Of a stretch of DNA of 64,000 nt, positions 25,829 through 34,599 are shown piece after piece. The stretch's first letter is position 1. Each line of letters opens with the position of its first letter. The notes under the pieces are model-generated. The model searched no databases. It saw only the letters and a program-made list of their open reading frames with translations, and was not told the origin of the DNA. The translations under genes and the position numbers were made by a program. The DNA comes from Massilia norwichensis (GTDB lineage Bacteria > Pseudomonadota > Gammaproteobacteria > Burkholderiales > Burkholderiaceae_D), in contig NZ_JANUGX010000016.1 in assembly GCF_024753245.1 (NCBI RefSeq), forward strand, positions 1 through 64,000, read 5' to 3'.

Positions 25829-27025
25829 TCACTGCCCCAACGGCCTCACCACCTCCTTCGCCTGCGCCTCCACCTCAGCCTTCGCCTCGGCCGCCTCCTG
25901 CGCCGCCGTCAACCCCGACTGCGCCATCGGCCCCAGTTCCGCATCCGACTCCAGCACCGGCGCCGCCTCCAGATAAGGCCGAATCGGATCCAGCCGCACC
26001 GCATACCCGATCCCGCCCCGCACCGCATCGGCCGCGATCTGCCCCTTGTCGTTGATCGTCCGTGGAAACTGGATATTCCAGCCAAGGCGCGGATCGATCA
26101 GCGCATTCAGGCTTTCCATCTTGCGGCCGCGGTAGACGAAGCCGCTCAGATGGTTGCTGGAGCCGACCACGTGGCCGAGGTTGTTGATCGATTCGCCCAG
26201 GCTGAAGCGGTCCGCGGTCGGTGGGCGGCGGTCGATGTCGATCAGGCGGCCGTTGCTGTAGATGAAGGCGACCTGGTTGTGAAAGCCGGTCGGTACCGAG
26301 GCATAGCCGGTCACCTGGCCGCGGTCGTTGATCCCCAGCGCGTAGTTGGGTGTGAAGCCGAAGTCGCCCAGGTCGCGCATGACGCCCCTGGTCCAGAGGA
26401 AGGCGCGCAGCGGCGGGTCTGGCGCGAGGAAGGGGCCGGATTCGCCGACGATCTGGTTGCGGTTGTTCAGGGCTTCGGCCTGGGTGACGGCATCCTCGCC
26501 CGGCAGGGTGCCGATGTTCCTGAGGTGTCCGCTCGGGTCGCGCAGGAAGCTGCGCAGGCTGCTTGGCCCGGGATCGGTGCCGACGAAGCCCAGGGCGAGC
26601 GTATAGCCGGCATTGTTGATGTCGACGTAGGTGAGCGGCAGGCCGGGTGGGTCGCTGAGGTCGCGGGTCTTGCCGTGGTAGTAGATGAAGCCGCGCTGCT
26701 GGCCGCCCGTGGTGACCCGGTTGCCCAGTACCTGTCCCTTGTCGTTGATGGCGATGACCTGGCTTAAGCGGCCTCCCAAGGTGCCCAGGTCCACGAAGCG
26801 GTTGCCTCGGGTGACGAAGCTGCCGGTCCGGGTGCCGTCGGTGCCGATCGGGTAGGTGCCGACCACGACACCGGCATTGTTCATGTCGCTGACCCGACTG
26901 TTGGCGGGGCCGACGATCGTGACCCGATACTCCGGATAGGATGCGGCCGGGGCGGCCGAGACGGCCTGGATCGCAGCCAGCGCGAGCGGCAGCAGCGACA
27001 GGGAAACGAAATGACGCCTTTGCAT
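25829..27025 (-). CDS. HAF-repeat exported protein
   Basis: 398 residues from the ATG at 27025 (AAGGAGA just upstream). The signal peptide is RRHFVSLSLLPLALAAIQAVSAA. The body is made of repeats of about 45-55 residues of the HAF type, each with a DLGTLGG-like and an INDKGQVLG/NNAGVVVG-like element: NNAGVVVGTY, INDKGQVLG, LNNRNQIVGES, INDRGQVTGYA, INNLGHVVGSS, INDKGQIAADA. This suggests a beta-propeller-like periplasmic or extracellular protein. The C-terminus ends in an Ala/Glu-rich helix. The function of HAF proteins is unknown. It stands alone next to the AT-rich T6SS cassette. Confidence 0.8.
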   Translation of the reverse strand: MQRRHFVSLSLLPLALAAIQAVSAAPAASYPEYRVTIVGPANSRVSDMNNAGVVVGTYPIGTDGTRTGSFVTRGNRFVDLGTLGGRLSQVIAINDKGQVLGNRVTTGGQQRGFIYYHGKTRDLSDPPGLPLTYVDINNAGYTLALGFVGTDPGPSSLRSFLRDPSGHLRNIGTLPGEDAVTQAEALNNRNQIVGESGPFLAPDPPLRAFLWTRGVMRDLGDFGFTPNYALGINDRGQVTGYASVPTGFHNQVAFIYSNGRLIDIDRRPPTADRFSLGESINNLGHVVGSSNHLSGFVYRGRKMESLNALIDPRLGWNIQFPRTINDKGQIAADAVRGGIGYAVRLDPIRPYLEAAPVLESDAELGPMAQSGLTAAQEAAEAKAEVEAQAKEVVRPLGQ

Positions 27026-27164
27026 GAGAATCTCCTTGGAAAACAAGGGCTTGCACAGGACGGCCAGCCCATGACCAAGGTGCGCCATCAAGGCGGTGCA
27101 GCTTTAGCCCGGCGCAATCCAGATCGGGTAAAACCCGCCATGCATATCGAACCGCTCAGCATCG

Positions 27165-27830
27165 CTAGCGATGCTCAAGCACGCCTACCTGCTGGCACAT
27201 GTCCAGCACCGGACAGGTCGAACAGCGCGGCCGGTTGCCGGTGCAGATGTGTTTCCCGAAGGGCACCAACAGGCGGTTGATGTCTATCCAGTACTCCTGA
27301 GGCAGCTTCGCCTCCAGCGCCGCCAGGGTCTTCTCGGGCGTGGAGGCTGAGACATAACCCCAGCGTCCGGTCACCCGGTGCACGTGGATGTCGACGCTGA
27401 TGACCGGGGTGCCGCAGGCGACGCCCAGCACCAGGTTCGCGCACTTCGGACCGACGCCGCCGAAGGACAGCAGCAGGTCGCGGTCGCCCGGCAGGATGCC
27501 GCCAAACGACGCTTCCACCTCGCGCGCAATGGCCAGCATCTGGTTGGCTTTGCGTTCGTGAAATGTACTGGGACTGATGAGTGCATCCAGCTCTTCCCAG
27601 GACAGCTGCGCCACCTGGGCCGGCGTGCGTGCACGGGCGAACAGCTTGCGCGAGACCGGCAGCGTCACCTCGTCGTAGGTGCGGATCGAGATCATGCAGG
27701 CCAGCAGTTGCTCGAAGACGGAGGTATAGCCTTCCTCGGCCAGCTGGAACAGCGCCGCCTTGGGCCAGGGCCGTACCGCCTCCTCGATGCGCGCGAATGC
27801 CGTACCAATCTCGAATGGGCGCTTTTCCAT
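27165..27830 (-). CDS. Endonuclease III-like DNA glycosylase (HhH-GPD, 4Fe-4S)
   Basis: Base-excision repair glycosylase/AP lyase of the Nth superfamily, 221 residues from the ATG at 27830 (a GGAAG site precedes it). Seen: the helix-hairpin-helix LLSFGGVGPKCANLVL with the catalytic lysine, the catalytic aspartate in ISVDIHVHRV, and a C-terminal iron-sulfur cluster CTGNRPRCSTCPVLDMC (spacing 6-2-5). The HhH sequence GVGPKCAN differs from the usual GVGRKTAN of Nth, so it may be a paralogue with altered substrate range rather than the main nth. Confidence 0.9.
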   Translation of the reverse strand: MEKRPFEIGTAFARIEEAVRPWPKAALFQLAEEGYTSVFEQLLACMISIRTYDEVTLPVSRKLFARARTPAQVAQLSWEELDALISPSTFHERKANQMLAIAREVEASFGGILPGDRDLLLSFGGVGPKCANLVLGVACGTPVISVDIHVHRVTGRWGYVSASTPEKTLAALEAKLPQEYWIDINRLLVPFGKHICTGNRPRCSTCPVLDMCQQVGVLEHR

Positions 27831-28032
27831 GGATAGCTTCCTTATGCCGGCGATACAGGAACAGGCAGGGTAGCTTTCCCTCGTGAACCCGTCCGTTCCA
27901 TGCCGCACAGGCGCACTGCTCAAGCCTTCATTTACAACCGCTTGCATCTGATACGGAATCACTCTTTCCTGAACAGATCGCTGCCATTACCCTATGTCCA
28001 TGCTTCTAACAAAATCACCAAGGGGAAATACC

Positions 28033-28491
28033 ATGAACAAAATCTCTGCCATCGGCGCCCGTCTTGCTTTCGTTGCCGCCTTCGCCGCTGCCGGCGCCGC
28101 ACCGCTGACTGCCCAGGCCGCACAGGACCACCATCAGAAAGCGTCGCACGCACGTTGCCAGAATTGCGGCACCGTGGTCTCGACCCGTACGTATGAACGC
28201 GCAGCCGAGCGCGCCAGCGGCCTGGGTGCCGGCGGCGGCGCCGTGGTCGGCGGTCTGCTGGGCAACCAGGTCGGCAGCGGCAATGGCCGCACGCTGGCCA
28301 CCATCGCCGGCGCTGTCGGCGGCGCCTACGCCGGTAACCGTGTCGAGCGCAACATGCACAAGACCACCTACACCGATGTGCGCGTGCGCATGGCGAACGG
28401 CGGCTACCGTGTCTTTACCGAGCAGGGCAATCCGCGCTTCGGCAACGGCGACCGCGTGCGTGTCCAGCAGGGCCGCCTGATCCGCGATTGA
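28033..28491 (+). CDS. Glycine-zipper 2TM domain protein
   Basis: 152 residues from the ATG at 28033, with AGGGGAAA before it. The signal peptide (LAFVAAFAAAGAAPLTAQAA) is followed by a short region with CQNCG. Next is a glycine-zipper segment (GLGAGGGAVVGGLLGNQVGSGNG and AGAVGGAYAGNRVE) that would insert in a membrane. The C-terminus is a beta-rich region (VRVRMANGGYRVFTEQG). It resembles the SlyB/17-kDa antigen group of outer-membrane-associated proteins, but without an obvious lipobox. Monocistronic. Confidence 0.85.
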   Translation: MNKISAIGARLAFVAAFAAAGAAPLTAQAAQDHHQKASHARCQNCGTVVSTRTYERAAERASGLGAGGGAVVGGLLGNQVGSGNGRTLATIAGAVGGAYAGNRVERNMHKTTYTDVRVRMANGGYRVFTEQGNPRFGNGDRVRVQQGRLIRD

Positions 28492-28518
28492 TTCGCGACT
28501 GAATGATGTCGGCCCCGC

Positions 28519-30804
28519 TCAGTGCGGGGTCGGGATATAGAGCGGATCCGGAGTTTCCTGCTGCGCACGCGGCAGGTAGATGCTGACCGTGGTGCCTTCA
28601 TCCGGCCGGCTGGCCAGGCGGATATGGCCGCCGCTCTGCTTCACGAAGCCATGCGCCATCGACAGGCCGAGACCGGTGCCCTTGCCCTCCGGCTTGGTGG
28701 TGAAGAAGGGCTCGAAGGCGCGCTCCATCACTTCCGGCGGCATGCCGCTGCCGGTATCCGTCACCGCGATCTTTACATAGTCGTTCGGCTTGACGCCGGT
28801 CTCGCCCAGCTCGCTGTCGGGGGCGATCGTGACGTTCTCGATGGCGATCGTGATGTGACCCTGGTTGTTCATGGCGTCGCGCGCATTGATCACCAGGTTC
28901 AGCAGCACATTCTCCAGCTGGTTCGGATCGACCAGCGTATTCCACGGCGTGGCCGGCAGTTCGAAGCGGATCTCGATGGCGTCGCCGGCCGCGCGGTGCA
29001 GCAGGCTATCCATGCGATCGATCAGCTGCGCCGGATTGACCACGCTCGGGTGCAGCGGCTGGCGGCGCGCGAAGGCCAGCAACTGCGCAGTCAGCTTCTT
29101 TCCCCGTTCCACCGCATCCATGATGTTGAGCAGGCGCTTGCGGCTGCTTTCTTCGTTGCGCATCATGAGCTGCACGTTGGCGCTGATGATGTGCAAGATG
29201 TTGTTGAAGTCGTGCGCGACCCCGCCCGTCAGCTTGCCGACCGCCTCCAGCTTCTGCGAGCGCTCCAGTGCGGTGCGCGCCTCGACCAGGCGCTGCTGGC
29301 GCTGGCGTTCGCGCTCTTCCTGGGCCTTGCGCGGCCGGATGTCGCGCACGAAGGCGACGGCGCCGTAGCCGCCGTTCGACGGCAGGGCGGTGACCGCGAT
29401 CTCGACCGGCAGCGTGCGTCCGTGGCGGTCCGCCAGCGCGATCTCGCTCGGCCCGGCCAGCAGCGCGCATTCGCCGCGTGAGGTGAAGGCCGCGAAATGG
29501 CCGCGCCAGCGCTCGCGCCATTCGGGCGCGGTGAACAGTTCGACGGCTTCGCGCCCCAGCGCTTCCTCCTCGCTCCAGCCGAACAGCTTGGCCGCCTGCG
29601 CGTTCCAGTCGGTGACACGGCCGTCCGGGCCGATCGCGAGGAAGGCGTCGTAGGCGTTCTGCAGGATCAGGCGGATGCGCTGGCGCTCGGCATCGATGCG
29701 GTCGCGCGATTCGCGCAGCTCGAGCGTCATGTCGCCGGCCAGCTGCAGGGCGCGGCGCCGTTCGGACGCCAACAGCCATACCACCAGGCTGAGCAGCAGG
29801 CCCAGGCCGATGCCGGTCGCGGCGATGGCCAGCGAGGGGCGCTTGTCGAGCGTGGCTTCGAGCTGCTTCGAGGAGCGGATCGACAGGGTCCAGGTGCGGC
29901 CCGCGGTATCGATCACGTCGGTGTGCGTGAACATGGCGCGACTGCCGGGCGCACGCGCGCCGGGCGAGCGGAACAGCAGGGCATCCTCGGCCAGCTCGTG
30001 GCCATCGTAGATCTCGACGTCGAGATCGGTCGCATGTTCGCCGCCCACGCCGCGCATCAGGTTGTTCATGCGGAAGGGTGCGTAGACCCAACCGACGATG
30101 GCGGCGCGGCGCTCTTCCACCGTCACGCGCGGCAGACCCTTGCGGTAGACCGGCACGTACACCAGGAAGCCGGGCTGCGCACTGCGCGTGCCTTCCTGCA
30201 CCAGCGTGACGCGGCCGGTGGCGACGGCGTTGCCGGTGTCGCGCGCCGCTTCCATCGCACTGCGTCGCACCGGTTCGCTGAACATGTCGTAGCCGAAGGC
30301 GCGCAGGTTGCTGCCGCCGAAGGGCTGGATGTGGGTGATCGAGGTGTAGAACGCGCGTGGGCCGGGCGGCTTGACTTCGTAGCCGGCAAAGCCGGCGGCG
30401 CGCATCGCGCTGACGTGGGCACCGAGTTGCGCCGGCGGAACGATGGCGGCGATGCCCAGGGCCTGGATGCCGGGGAAGCTCTGGTTCAGGCGCAGCAGGG
30501 CATAGTAATCGGCGAAGTCGCCCTGGCTGATATCGACCGAGCCGCGCAGGAAGCCACGCGTGCCCTGCAGCACCTGTTCGTAGACCGCCATGCGGCGCAC
30601 CACGCTGGCCGTCAGATCGCGGGCGCGGTAGTTGAAGCTGGCTTCGAGTTCGTTCTCGGCGCTGCGTTCGACCTTGTTCGCCACCACCCAGGTCACGATC
30701 AGCGACGCCAGGAAAACCAGCGCGGCCAGGAGCAGCGGGAGGGCGGCAGGGCTGCGCGAAGACGCGGCGGCGGCGGAGTCGGCAGGGCGGTCGGAAAGCG
30801 GCAT
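28519..30804 (-). CDS. CHASE-PAS sensor histidine kinase
   Basis: Membrane sensor kinase, 761 residues. TM1 at about 20-40, an extracytoplasmic CHASE domain at about 60-260 (RAFYTSITHIQPFGGSNLRAFGYDM), TM2 at about 330-350, a PAS domain at about 370-490, a HisKA dimerisation helix with phosphoacceptor His531 in GGVAHDFNN, and a HATPase domain with NLVINARDAM, DTGSGMPPEVMERAFEPFFTTK and GTGLGLSMAHGFV. There is no receiver domain, so a separate response regulator is needed; none adjoins. CHASE domains bind small ligands such as cytokinin-like compounds; the ligand here is unknown. A longer start (TTG at 30837) is possible but has no better ribosome site. Confidence 0.92.
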   Translation of the reverse strand: MPLSDRPADSAAAASSRSPAALPLLLAALVFLASLIVTWVVANKVERSAENELEASFNYRARDLTASVVRRMAVYEQVLQGTRGFLRGSVDISQGDFADYYALLRLNQSFPGIQALGIAAIVPPAQLGAHVSAMRAAGFAGYEVKPPGPRAFYTSITHIQPFGGSNLRAFGYDMFSEPVRRSAMEAARDTGNAVATGRVTLVQEGTRSAQPGFLVYVPVYRKGLPRVTVEERRAAIVGWVYAPFRMNNLMRGVGGEHATDLDVEIYDGHELAEDALLFRSPGARAPGSRAMFTHTDVIDTAGRTWTLSIRSSKQLEATLDKRPSLAIAATGIGLGLLLSLVVWLLASERRRALQLAGDMTLELRESRDRIDAERQRIRLILQNAYDAFLAIGPDGRVTDWNAQAAKLFGWSEEEALGREAVELFTAPEWRERWRGHFAAFTSRGECALLAGPSEIALADRHGRTLPVEIAVTALPSNGGYGAVAFVRDIRPRKAQEERERQRQQRLVEARTALERSQKLEAVGKLTGGVAHDFNNILHIISANVQLMMRNEESSRKRLLNIMDAVERGKKLTAQLLAFARRQPLHPSVVNPAQLIDRMDSLLHRAAGDAIEIRFELPATPWNTLVDPNQLENVLLNLVINARDAMNNQGHITIAIENVTIAPDSELGETGVKPNDYVKIAVTDTGSGMPPEVMERAFEPFFTTKPEGKGTGLGLSMAHGFVKQSGGHIRLASRPDEGTTVSIYLPRAQQETPDPLYIPTPH

Positions 30805-30883
30805 GGTGGCAAATGATACCCGGGCATGTCCATACAAGGCGCACAGCAGTAGCCGGTCCCGTCATGGTATTGTCCGTGCCACC

Positions 30884-31339
30884 ATGCCGAAGCACCTCCC
30901 CGATCCCGTTCCCGCCAACCATCTGCTGCGCCGTTTGCAATGGTCGTTGGCCGCCATCCTCGGCGCCGCGCTGTTGTGGGCGGCCCTGGCGCCACTGCAT
31001 TATCCGACCCGCGAACGCCTGTTCGAATTTGCCCGTGGCGCGCCGCCGGTGCCGGCCGACGTGCGCCTGACGCTGGGCGTGCGCGACGTGCTGCTGCTGC
31101 GTAACCACGACCGCAAGCCGCACGTGTTCGGCCAGCTGCTGGTGCTGCCCGCGCACACGGTGCGCCTGCCTTTCGAGCAGGCCGGCGACTTTCCCTTCGC
31201 CTGCGACCTCGCGCCGGCATCGACGGTGATGGTGCGGGTGCAGCCCCAGCCCGACCCCGGCTGGAGCCGGCTGCGCTGGCGTCTGGCGGCGCTGCTGGAG
31301 GCGATCCGCACGCTGCCGGTGCAGGCGCCGGACGACTGA
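30884..31339 (+). CDS. Membrane-anchored hypothetical protein, possible cupredoxin-like fold
   Basis: 151 residues from the ATG at 30884, divergent from the CHASE kinase gene. One N-terminal membrane segment (WSLAAILGAALLWAALAPL) is followed by a periplasmic domain rich in beta strands: LTLGVRDVLLLRNHDRKPHVFGQLLVLPAHTVRLPFEQAG. The arrangement recalls cupredoxin-type folds, but I see no copper-ligand set. It ends with a basic amphipathic stretch. An in-frame ATG at 30803 would extend it across the kinase start and is less likely. Function unknown. Confidence 0.6.
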   Translation: MPKHLPDPVPANHLLRRLQWSLAAILGAALLWAALAPLHYPTRERLFEFARGAPPVPADVRLTLGVRDVLLLRNHDRKPHVFGQLLVLPAHTVRLPFEQAGDFPFACDLAPASTVMVRVQPQPDPGWSRLRWRLAALLEAIRTLPVQAPDD

Positions 31340-31393
31340 GATCGCCATGCAATCGTGCTCCATCCCGCAAAGCGAATCTGTCATGATGCGCGC

Positions 31394-32011
31394 ATGGCCA
31401 CGATCTCTTTACCGCTGTTCCCGCTCAGCACGGTCCTGTTCCCGGATGGCGTGCTGCCGCTGCAGATCTTCGAGGTGCGCTACCTCGACATGATCAGCCA
31501 TTGCCTGACCGAGGACAGCCCCTTCGGTGTGGTGCTGCTGACGCATGGTCAGGAAGTGCGCACGCCCGAGGGACTGGAGCGCTTCGTGGCTTCGGGCACC
31601 CTGGCTTCGGTGCAGGACACCACGGCATCGACGCCGGGCCTGCTGCAGGTGGTGTGCCGCGGCGGCGCGCGCTTCCAGGTGCTCTCGAGCGAGCGGCGCA
31701 GCAATGGCTTGTGGATGGCCGATGCCGAACTGCTGGAAGACGACCACGCGGTGCGCATCCCGTCCGACCTGAAAGGGGCCGCCGATGCCCTCGACCGCGT
31801 GCTGGCCTCGCTGCACGACGTGCCGCAGAGCCGCTGGCCGGTGCAGCCGCCGTTCCGTCTGGATGATTGCGGTTGGGTCGCCAACCGCTGGTGCGAACTG
31901 CTGCCCTTGCCGAACCAGCAGAAGCAGCACATGCTGATGCTGGATAACCCGATGATCCGGCTTGAGCTGCTGCACGACGTGCTCGATGAGCATGGGCTGA
32001 TTACTTCCTGA
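31394..32011 (+). CDS. Lon N-terminal substrate-binding-domain protein
   Basis: Stand-alone protein of the LON peptidase N-terminal domain family, 205 residues from the ATG at 31394. It begins ISLPLFPLSTVLFPDGVLPLQIFEVRYLDMI, the standard opening of the domain, and continues with GVVLLTHGQEV and FQVLSSE. There is no AAA ATPase or protease part, so it is not Lon. Such proteins may bind unfolded substrates or, as in cereblon-like folds, small ligands. Its TGA is directly adjacent to the stop codon of the convergent EF-hand gene. Confidence 0.92.
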   Translation: MATISLPLFPLSTVLFPDGVLPLQIFEVRYLDMISHCLTEDSPFGVVLLTHGQEVRTPEGLERFVASGTLASVQDTTASTPGLLQVVCRGGARFQVLSSERRSNGLWMADAELLEDDHAVRIPSDLKGAADALDRVLASLHDVPQSRWPVQPPFRLDDCGWVANRWCELLPLPNQQKQHMLMLDNPMIRLELLHDVLDEHGLITS

Positions 32012-32740
32012 TTACGCTGCCACGCTGATGCTGACGCTGCTGCTGTCGCCGGCATTGCCGCTCGAGGCCGCCGTGGCGTCGCTGCTGCCGCTGTTTTCGG
32101 CATACGCCTTCAGCAGGTGCAGAGCATGGGCCAGTTCGCGCATCGGGTCGTTCTGGGGACCGGCTTTTTCGCTCGCCACTTTCTTGTCGTAGGCGGCCTG
32201 CTCGGCATCGCTGACGGTGCCGTCGCCGTCGGTATCGGCGGCGGCGACGTAATCGGTGCTGGTGCTGCTGGTGCCATCCGTCGACGTGTCTTCGTCTTCG
32301 CTGCCGCCGACCCGGCCGCCACCGCCATGCGGACCGCCAGCGCCGCGAGGACCGCCGGCGCCGGCCGCGCCGTCGGCAGTTATTGCGCCCTCGGTGCCGG
32401 CCCTATCCCCGCCATCAGGCGGCGGACCGTCCGGCGGCGGACCGCCGCGGCCGACGCGCGAAGCGTCGAACTGGGCGTTGAGCTGATCGGACAGCTTGGT
32501 CATGGCCTCGGTGAGTTCGCTCTTGGTCACCTTGCCGTCGCTGTCGCCGTCGAGTGCGCTGAAGGTGTCGTCCACGTCGACAGCGCCGCCGCTTCCCTTG
32601 CCATTGCCGCCGACCTTGGACAAGGCGTCCTGCAGGTCGGTCTTCTCGATATAACCCTGGTTCCTGGTATCGAGCTTCGAAAAGACCGAGTCGGCCCACT
32701 TCGATACATTGCTGCCGCTGCTGCTGATGCTTGCCACCAT
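32012..32740 (-). CDS. EF-hand protein with Gly/Pro-rich linker
   Basis: 242 residues from the ATG at 32740 (AAGGGA upstream). Three EF-hand-like loops: 24-35 (DTRNQGYIEKTD, degenerate), 64-75 (DGDSDGKVTKSE) and 169-180 (DTDGDGTVSDAE); the last two look able to bind calcium. A low-complexity Gly/Pro/Asp linker spans about 98-148. There is no classical signal peptide; the N-terminus VASISSSGSNVSKWADSVF is short and Ser-rich. The C-terminus is Ser/Ala-rich. Function unknown. The family resembles XopAW-like EF-hand proteins found in plant-associated bacteria. Confidence 0.8.
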   Translation of the reverse strand: MVASISSSGSNVSKWADSVFSKLDTRNQGYIEKTDLQDALSKVGGNGKGSGGAVDVDDTFSALDGDSDGKVTKSELTEAMTKLSDQLNAQFDASRVGRGGPPPDGPPPDGGDRAGTEGAITADGAAGAGGPRGAGGPHGGGGRVGGSEDEDTSTDGTSSTSTDYVAAADTDGDGTVSDAEQAAYDKKVASEKAGPQNDPMRELAHALHLLKAYAENSGSSDATAASSGNAGDSSSVSISVAA

Positions 32741-33067
32741 GATGTGGTCCCTTTGATTAATGCACTCCATCAATTATCGGACGCAAACCCAAGGGCGAGG
32801 AGGGCGGAAAGCGTAAAGGCAAGTAAAGGAATGTAAAGGGAAACCTGCGGAAAAACGCGGTAAATGCGCGGGCAAAGTACAGGATTTCATATACAGAGGG
32901 GTCGATTTAAGGTAAATTGAGCGCGGTTTAGTATCTCTACGTCCGCCCAAGCCGCCACGCAGCGCATGCCGCGCAGGCGCGTCCCGTACCTCCGGAGTTT
33001 CCCGCGTTGGCCATGCCAGGGCCGCTTTGGCCGTAGAGCGCAACTCTTATTACGCCCGAAAGAAGAA
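32741..33067. other. 327-base divergent regulatory region
   Basis: Gene-free region between the EF-hand gene (minus) and the RNA helicase (plus). It is purine-rich near 32791-32840, where three GTAAAGG repeats lie. A TTTAAG/TAGTAT pair around 32908-32937 is a weak promoter candidate for the helicase, giving it a leader of about 130 bases. Long leaders are usual for cold-regulated DEAD-box helicases. Confidence 0.5.
32813..32839. repeat. Three GTAAAGG direct repeats at exact 10-base period
   Basis: GTAAAGG at 32813, 32823 and 32833. On the minus strand, which reads into the EF-hand gene about 75 bases away, the motif is CCTTTAC-N3 three times. One-helical-turn spacing suggests a tandem protein-binding site. 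Confidence 0.7.
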
Positions 33068-34531
33068 ATGTCTGAATCGACCACCAATGATGCTGGCGGC
33101 GCACCGACCGTGCGCTTTGCCGATTTCGGTCTGGCGCCTGAAATCCAGCGCGCGCTGTCGGACCAGGGCTACGTCCACCCGACTCCGATCCAGGCCCAGG
33201 CCATTCCCGTGGTGCTGGCCGGCCGCGACGTCATGGGCGCAGCCCAGACCGGCACCGGCAAGACCGCGAGTTTCTCGCTGCCGATCATCCAGAACCTGCT
33301 GCCGCATGCGAATACCAGCATGTCGCCGGCCCGTCACGCCGTGCGCGCGCTGGTCCTGACGCCGACCCGCGAACTGGCGATCCAGGTCGCAGAGAACGTC
33401 AAGGCCTACGCCCAGCACACCCCGCTGCGCTCCACCGTCGTGTTCGGCGGCATGGACATGAAGCCGCAAACCGAAATCCTGCGCAAGGGCGTCGAGATCG
33501 TGATCGCGACCCCGGGCCGCCTGCTCGACCACGTCGAACAGAAGAACATCAGCCTGGCCCAGGTGCAGATGCTGGTCATGGACGAAGCCGACCGCATGCT
33601 CGACATGGGCTTCCTGCCCGACCTGCAGCGCATCATCAACCTGCTGCCGAAGAAGCGCCAGAACCTGATGTTCTCGGCCACCTTCTCGCCGGAGATCAAG
33701 AAGCTGGCCGCCAGCTTCCTGACCGATCCGCTGACCATCGAAGTGGCGCGCAGCAATGCCACCAATACCTCGATCACCCAGGTGCTGTACAAGGTGGCGG
33801 AAGAGCAGAAGCGCGACGTCGTCGAACACCTGATCCGCTCGCGCGACCTGAAACAGGTGCTGGTGTTCTCGAACACCAAGATCGGCGCCTCGCGCCTGGC
33901 GCGCTACCTGGAGCAGGCCGGCATCAAGGCTTCCGCCATCCATGGCGACAAGACCCAGCAGGAACGCATCGCCGCACTCGACGCCTTCAAGAAGGGCGAT
34001 ATCGACGTGCTGGTCGCGACCGACGTCGCCGCGCGCGGCCTCGACATCACCGACCTGCCATGCGTGATCAACTACGACCTGCCGTACAACGCCGAAGACT
34101 ATGTGCACCGTATCGGCCGCACCGGCCGCGCCGGCGCCACCGGCGATGCGCTGTCGGTCTATTCGGACAAGGACGAGCGCCTGCTGGTCGACATCGAGAA
34201 ACTGATCAAGCAGACCATCACGCGCGGTGAGCTGAGCGGCTTCGCGCCGGGACGCAGCGGCAGCGGCGAGCGCACCGGCGACCGCGGCAGCAGCGGCCGC
34301 CGCCAGAGCGACAGTTCGCGCAGCTTCGAGCGCGGCGACCGTGGCGAGCGCAGCGAACGTGGTCCGCGCGGCCCGGGCGCACCGCGCCGCGAAAAGGTCG
34401 ATCCGTGGTTCCTCAAGCCTTACGAGCCGGCCGCCGCGTCGCGCAAGGACCCGGCCGAAGCCGTGCCGGTCGCGCAGGCCAAGCCGAAGCAGAAGCTGGC
34501 GGCCCTGCTGGGCGGCTTGCCCAAGCAGTAA
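33068..34531 (+). CDS. rhlE: DEAD-box ATP-dependent RNA helicase, RhlE type
   Basis: Unwinds structured RNA; 487 residues from the ATG at 33068. Motifs in order: Q-motif region FADFGLAPEIQRALSDQGYVHPTPIQAQAIP, Walker A AQTGTGKT, PTRELA, TPGRLLD, MDEADRMLDMGF, SAT, VLVFSNTK, DVAARGLDI and HRIGRTGRAG. The C-terminal tail (about 390-487) is Arg/Gly/Ser-rich, then Lys/Ala-rich, a disordered RNA-binding extension. The upstream in-frame stretch from 32966 has no ribosome site, so the shorter start is preferred. Likely cold-inducible and ribosome-related, by family. Confidence 0.93.
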   Translation: MSESTTNDAGGAPTVRFADFGLAPEIQRALSDQGYVHPTPIQAQAIPVVLAGRDVMGAAQTGTGKTASFSLPIIQNLLPHANTSMSPARHAVRALVLTPTRELAIQVAENVKAYAQHTPLRSTVVFGGMDMKPQTEILRKGVEIVIATPGRLLDHVEQKNISLAQVQMLVMDEADRMLDMGFLPDLQRIINLLPKKRQNLMFSATFSPEIKKLAASFLTDPLTIEVARSNATNTSITQVLYKVAEEQKRDVVEHLIRSRDLKQVLVFSNTKIGASRLARYLEQAGIKASAIHGDKTQQERIAALDAFKKGDIDVLVATDVAARGLDITDLPCVINYDLPYNAEDYVHRIGRTGRAGATGDALSVYSDKDERLLVDIEKLIKQTITRGELSGFAPGRSGSGERTGDRGSSGRRQSDSSRSFERGDRGERSERGPRGPGAPRREKVDPWFLKPYEPAAASRKDPAEAVPVAQAKPKQKLAALLGGLPKQ

Positions 34532-34566
34532 AACCAGGCTGTCGCGCCGGACACTGCCCGGCGCGA

Positions 34567-34591
34567 TGCCCCGCCTGCGCGGCGACGACGG
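34567..34591. repeat. Decayed REP-like repeat copy
   Basis: GCCCCGCCTGCGCGGCGACGACGG matches one arm of the repeat at 4585-4669 with a few changes. It sits in the short gap between two convergent genes. Confidence 0.55.
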
Positions 34592-34599
34592 TATGCGGG

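Noticed and set aside
30803..30883. N-terminal extension of the hypothetical protein at 30884-31339
   Set aside because: It would overlap the start of the divergent kinase gene, and the extension has no membrane or domain signal.
32741..33067. Riboswitch or thermosensor in the rhlE leader
   Set aside because: No recognisable aptamer fold or conserved core could be seen; only length and GC-rich palindromic bits suggest structure.
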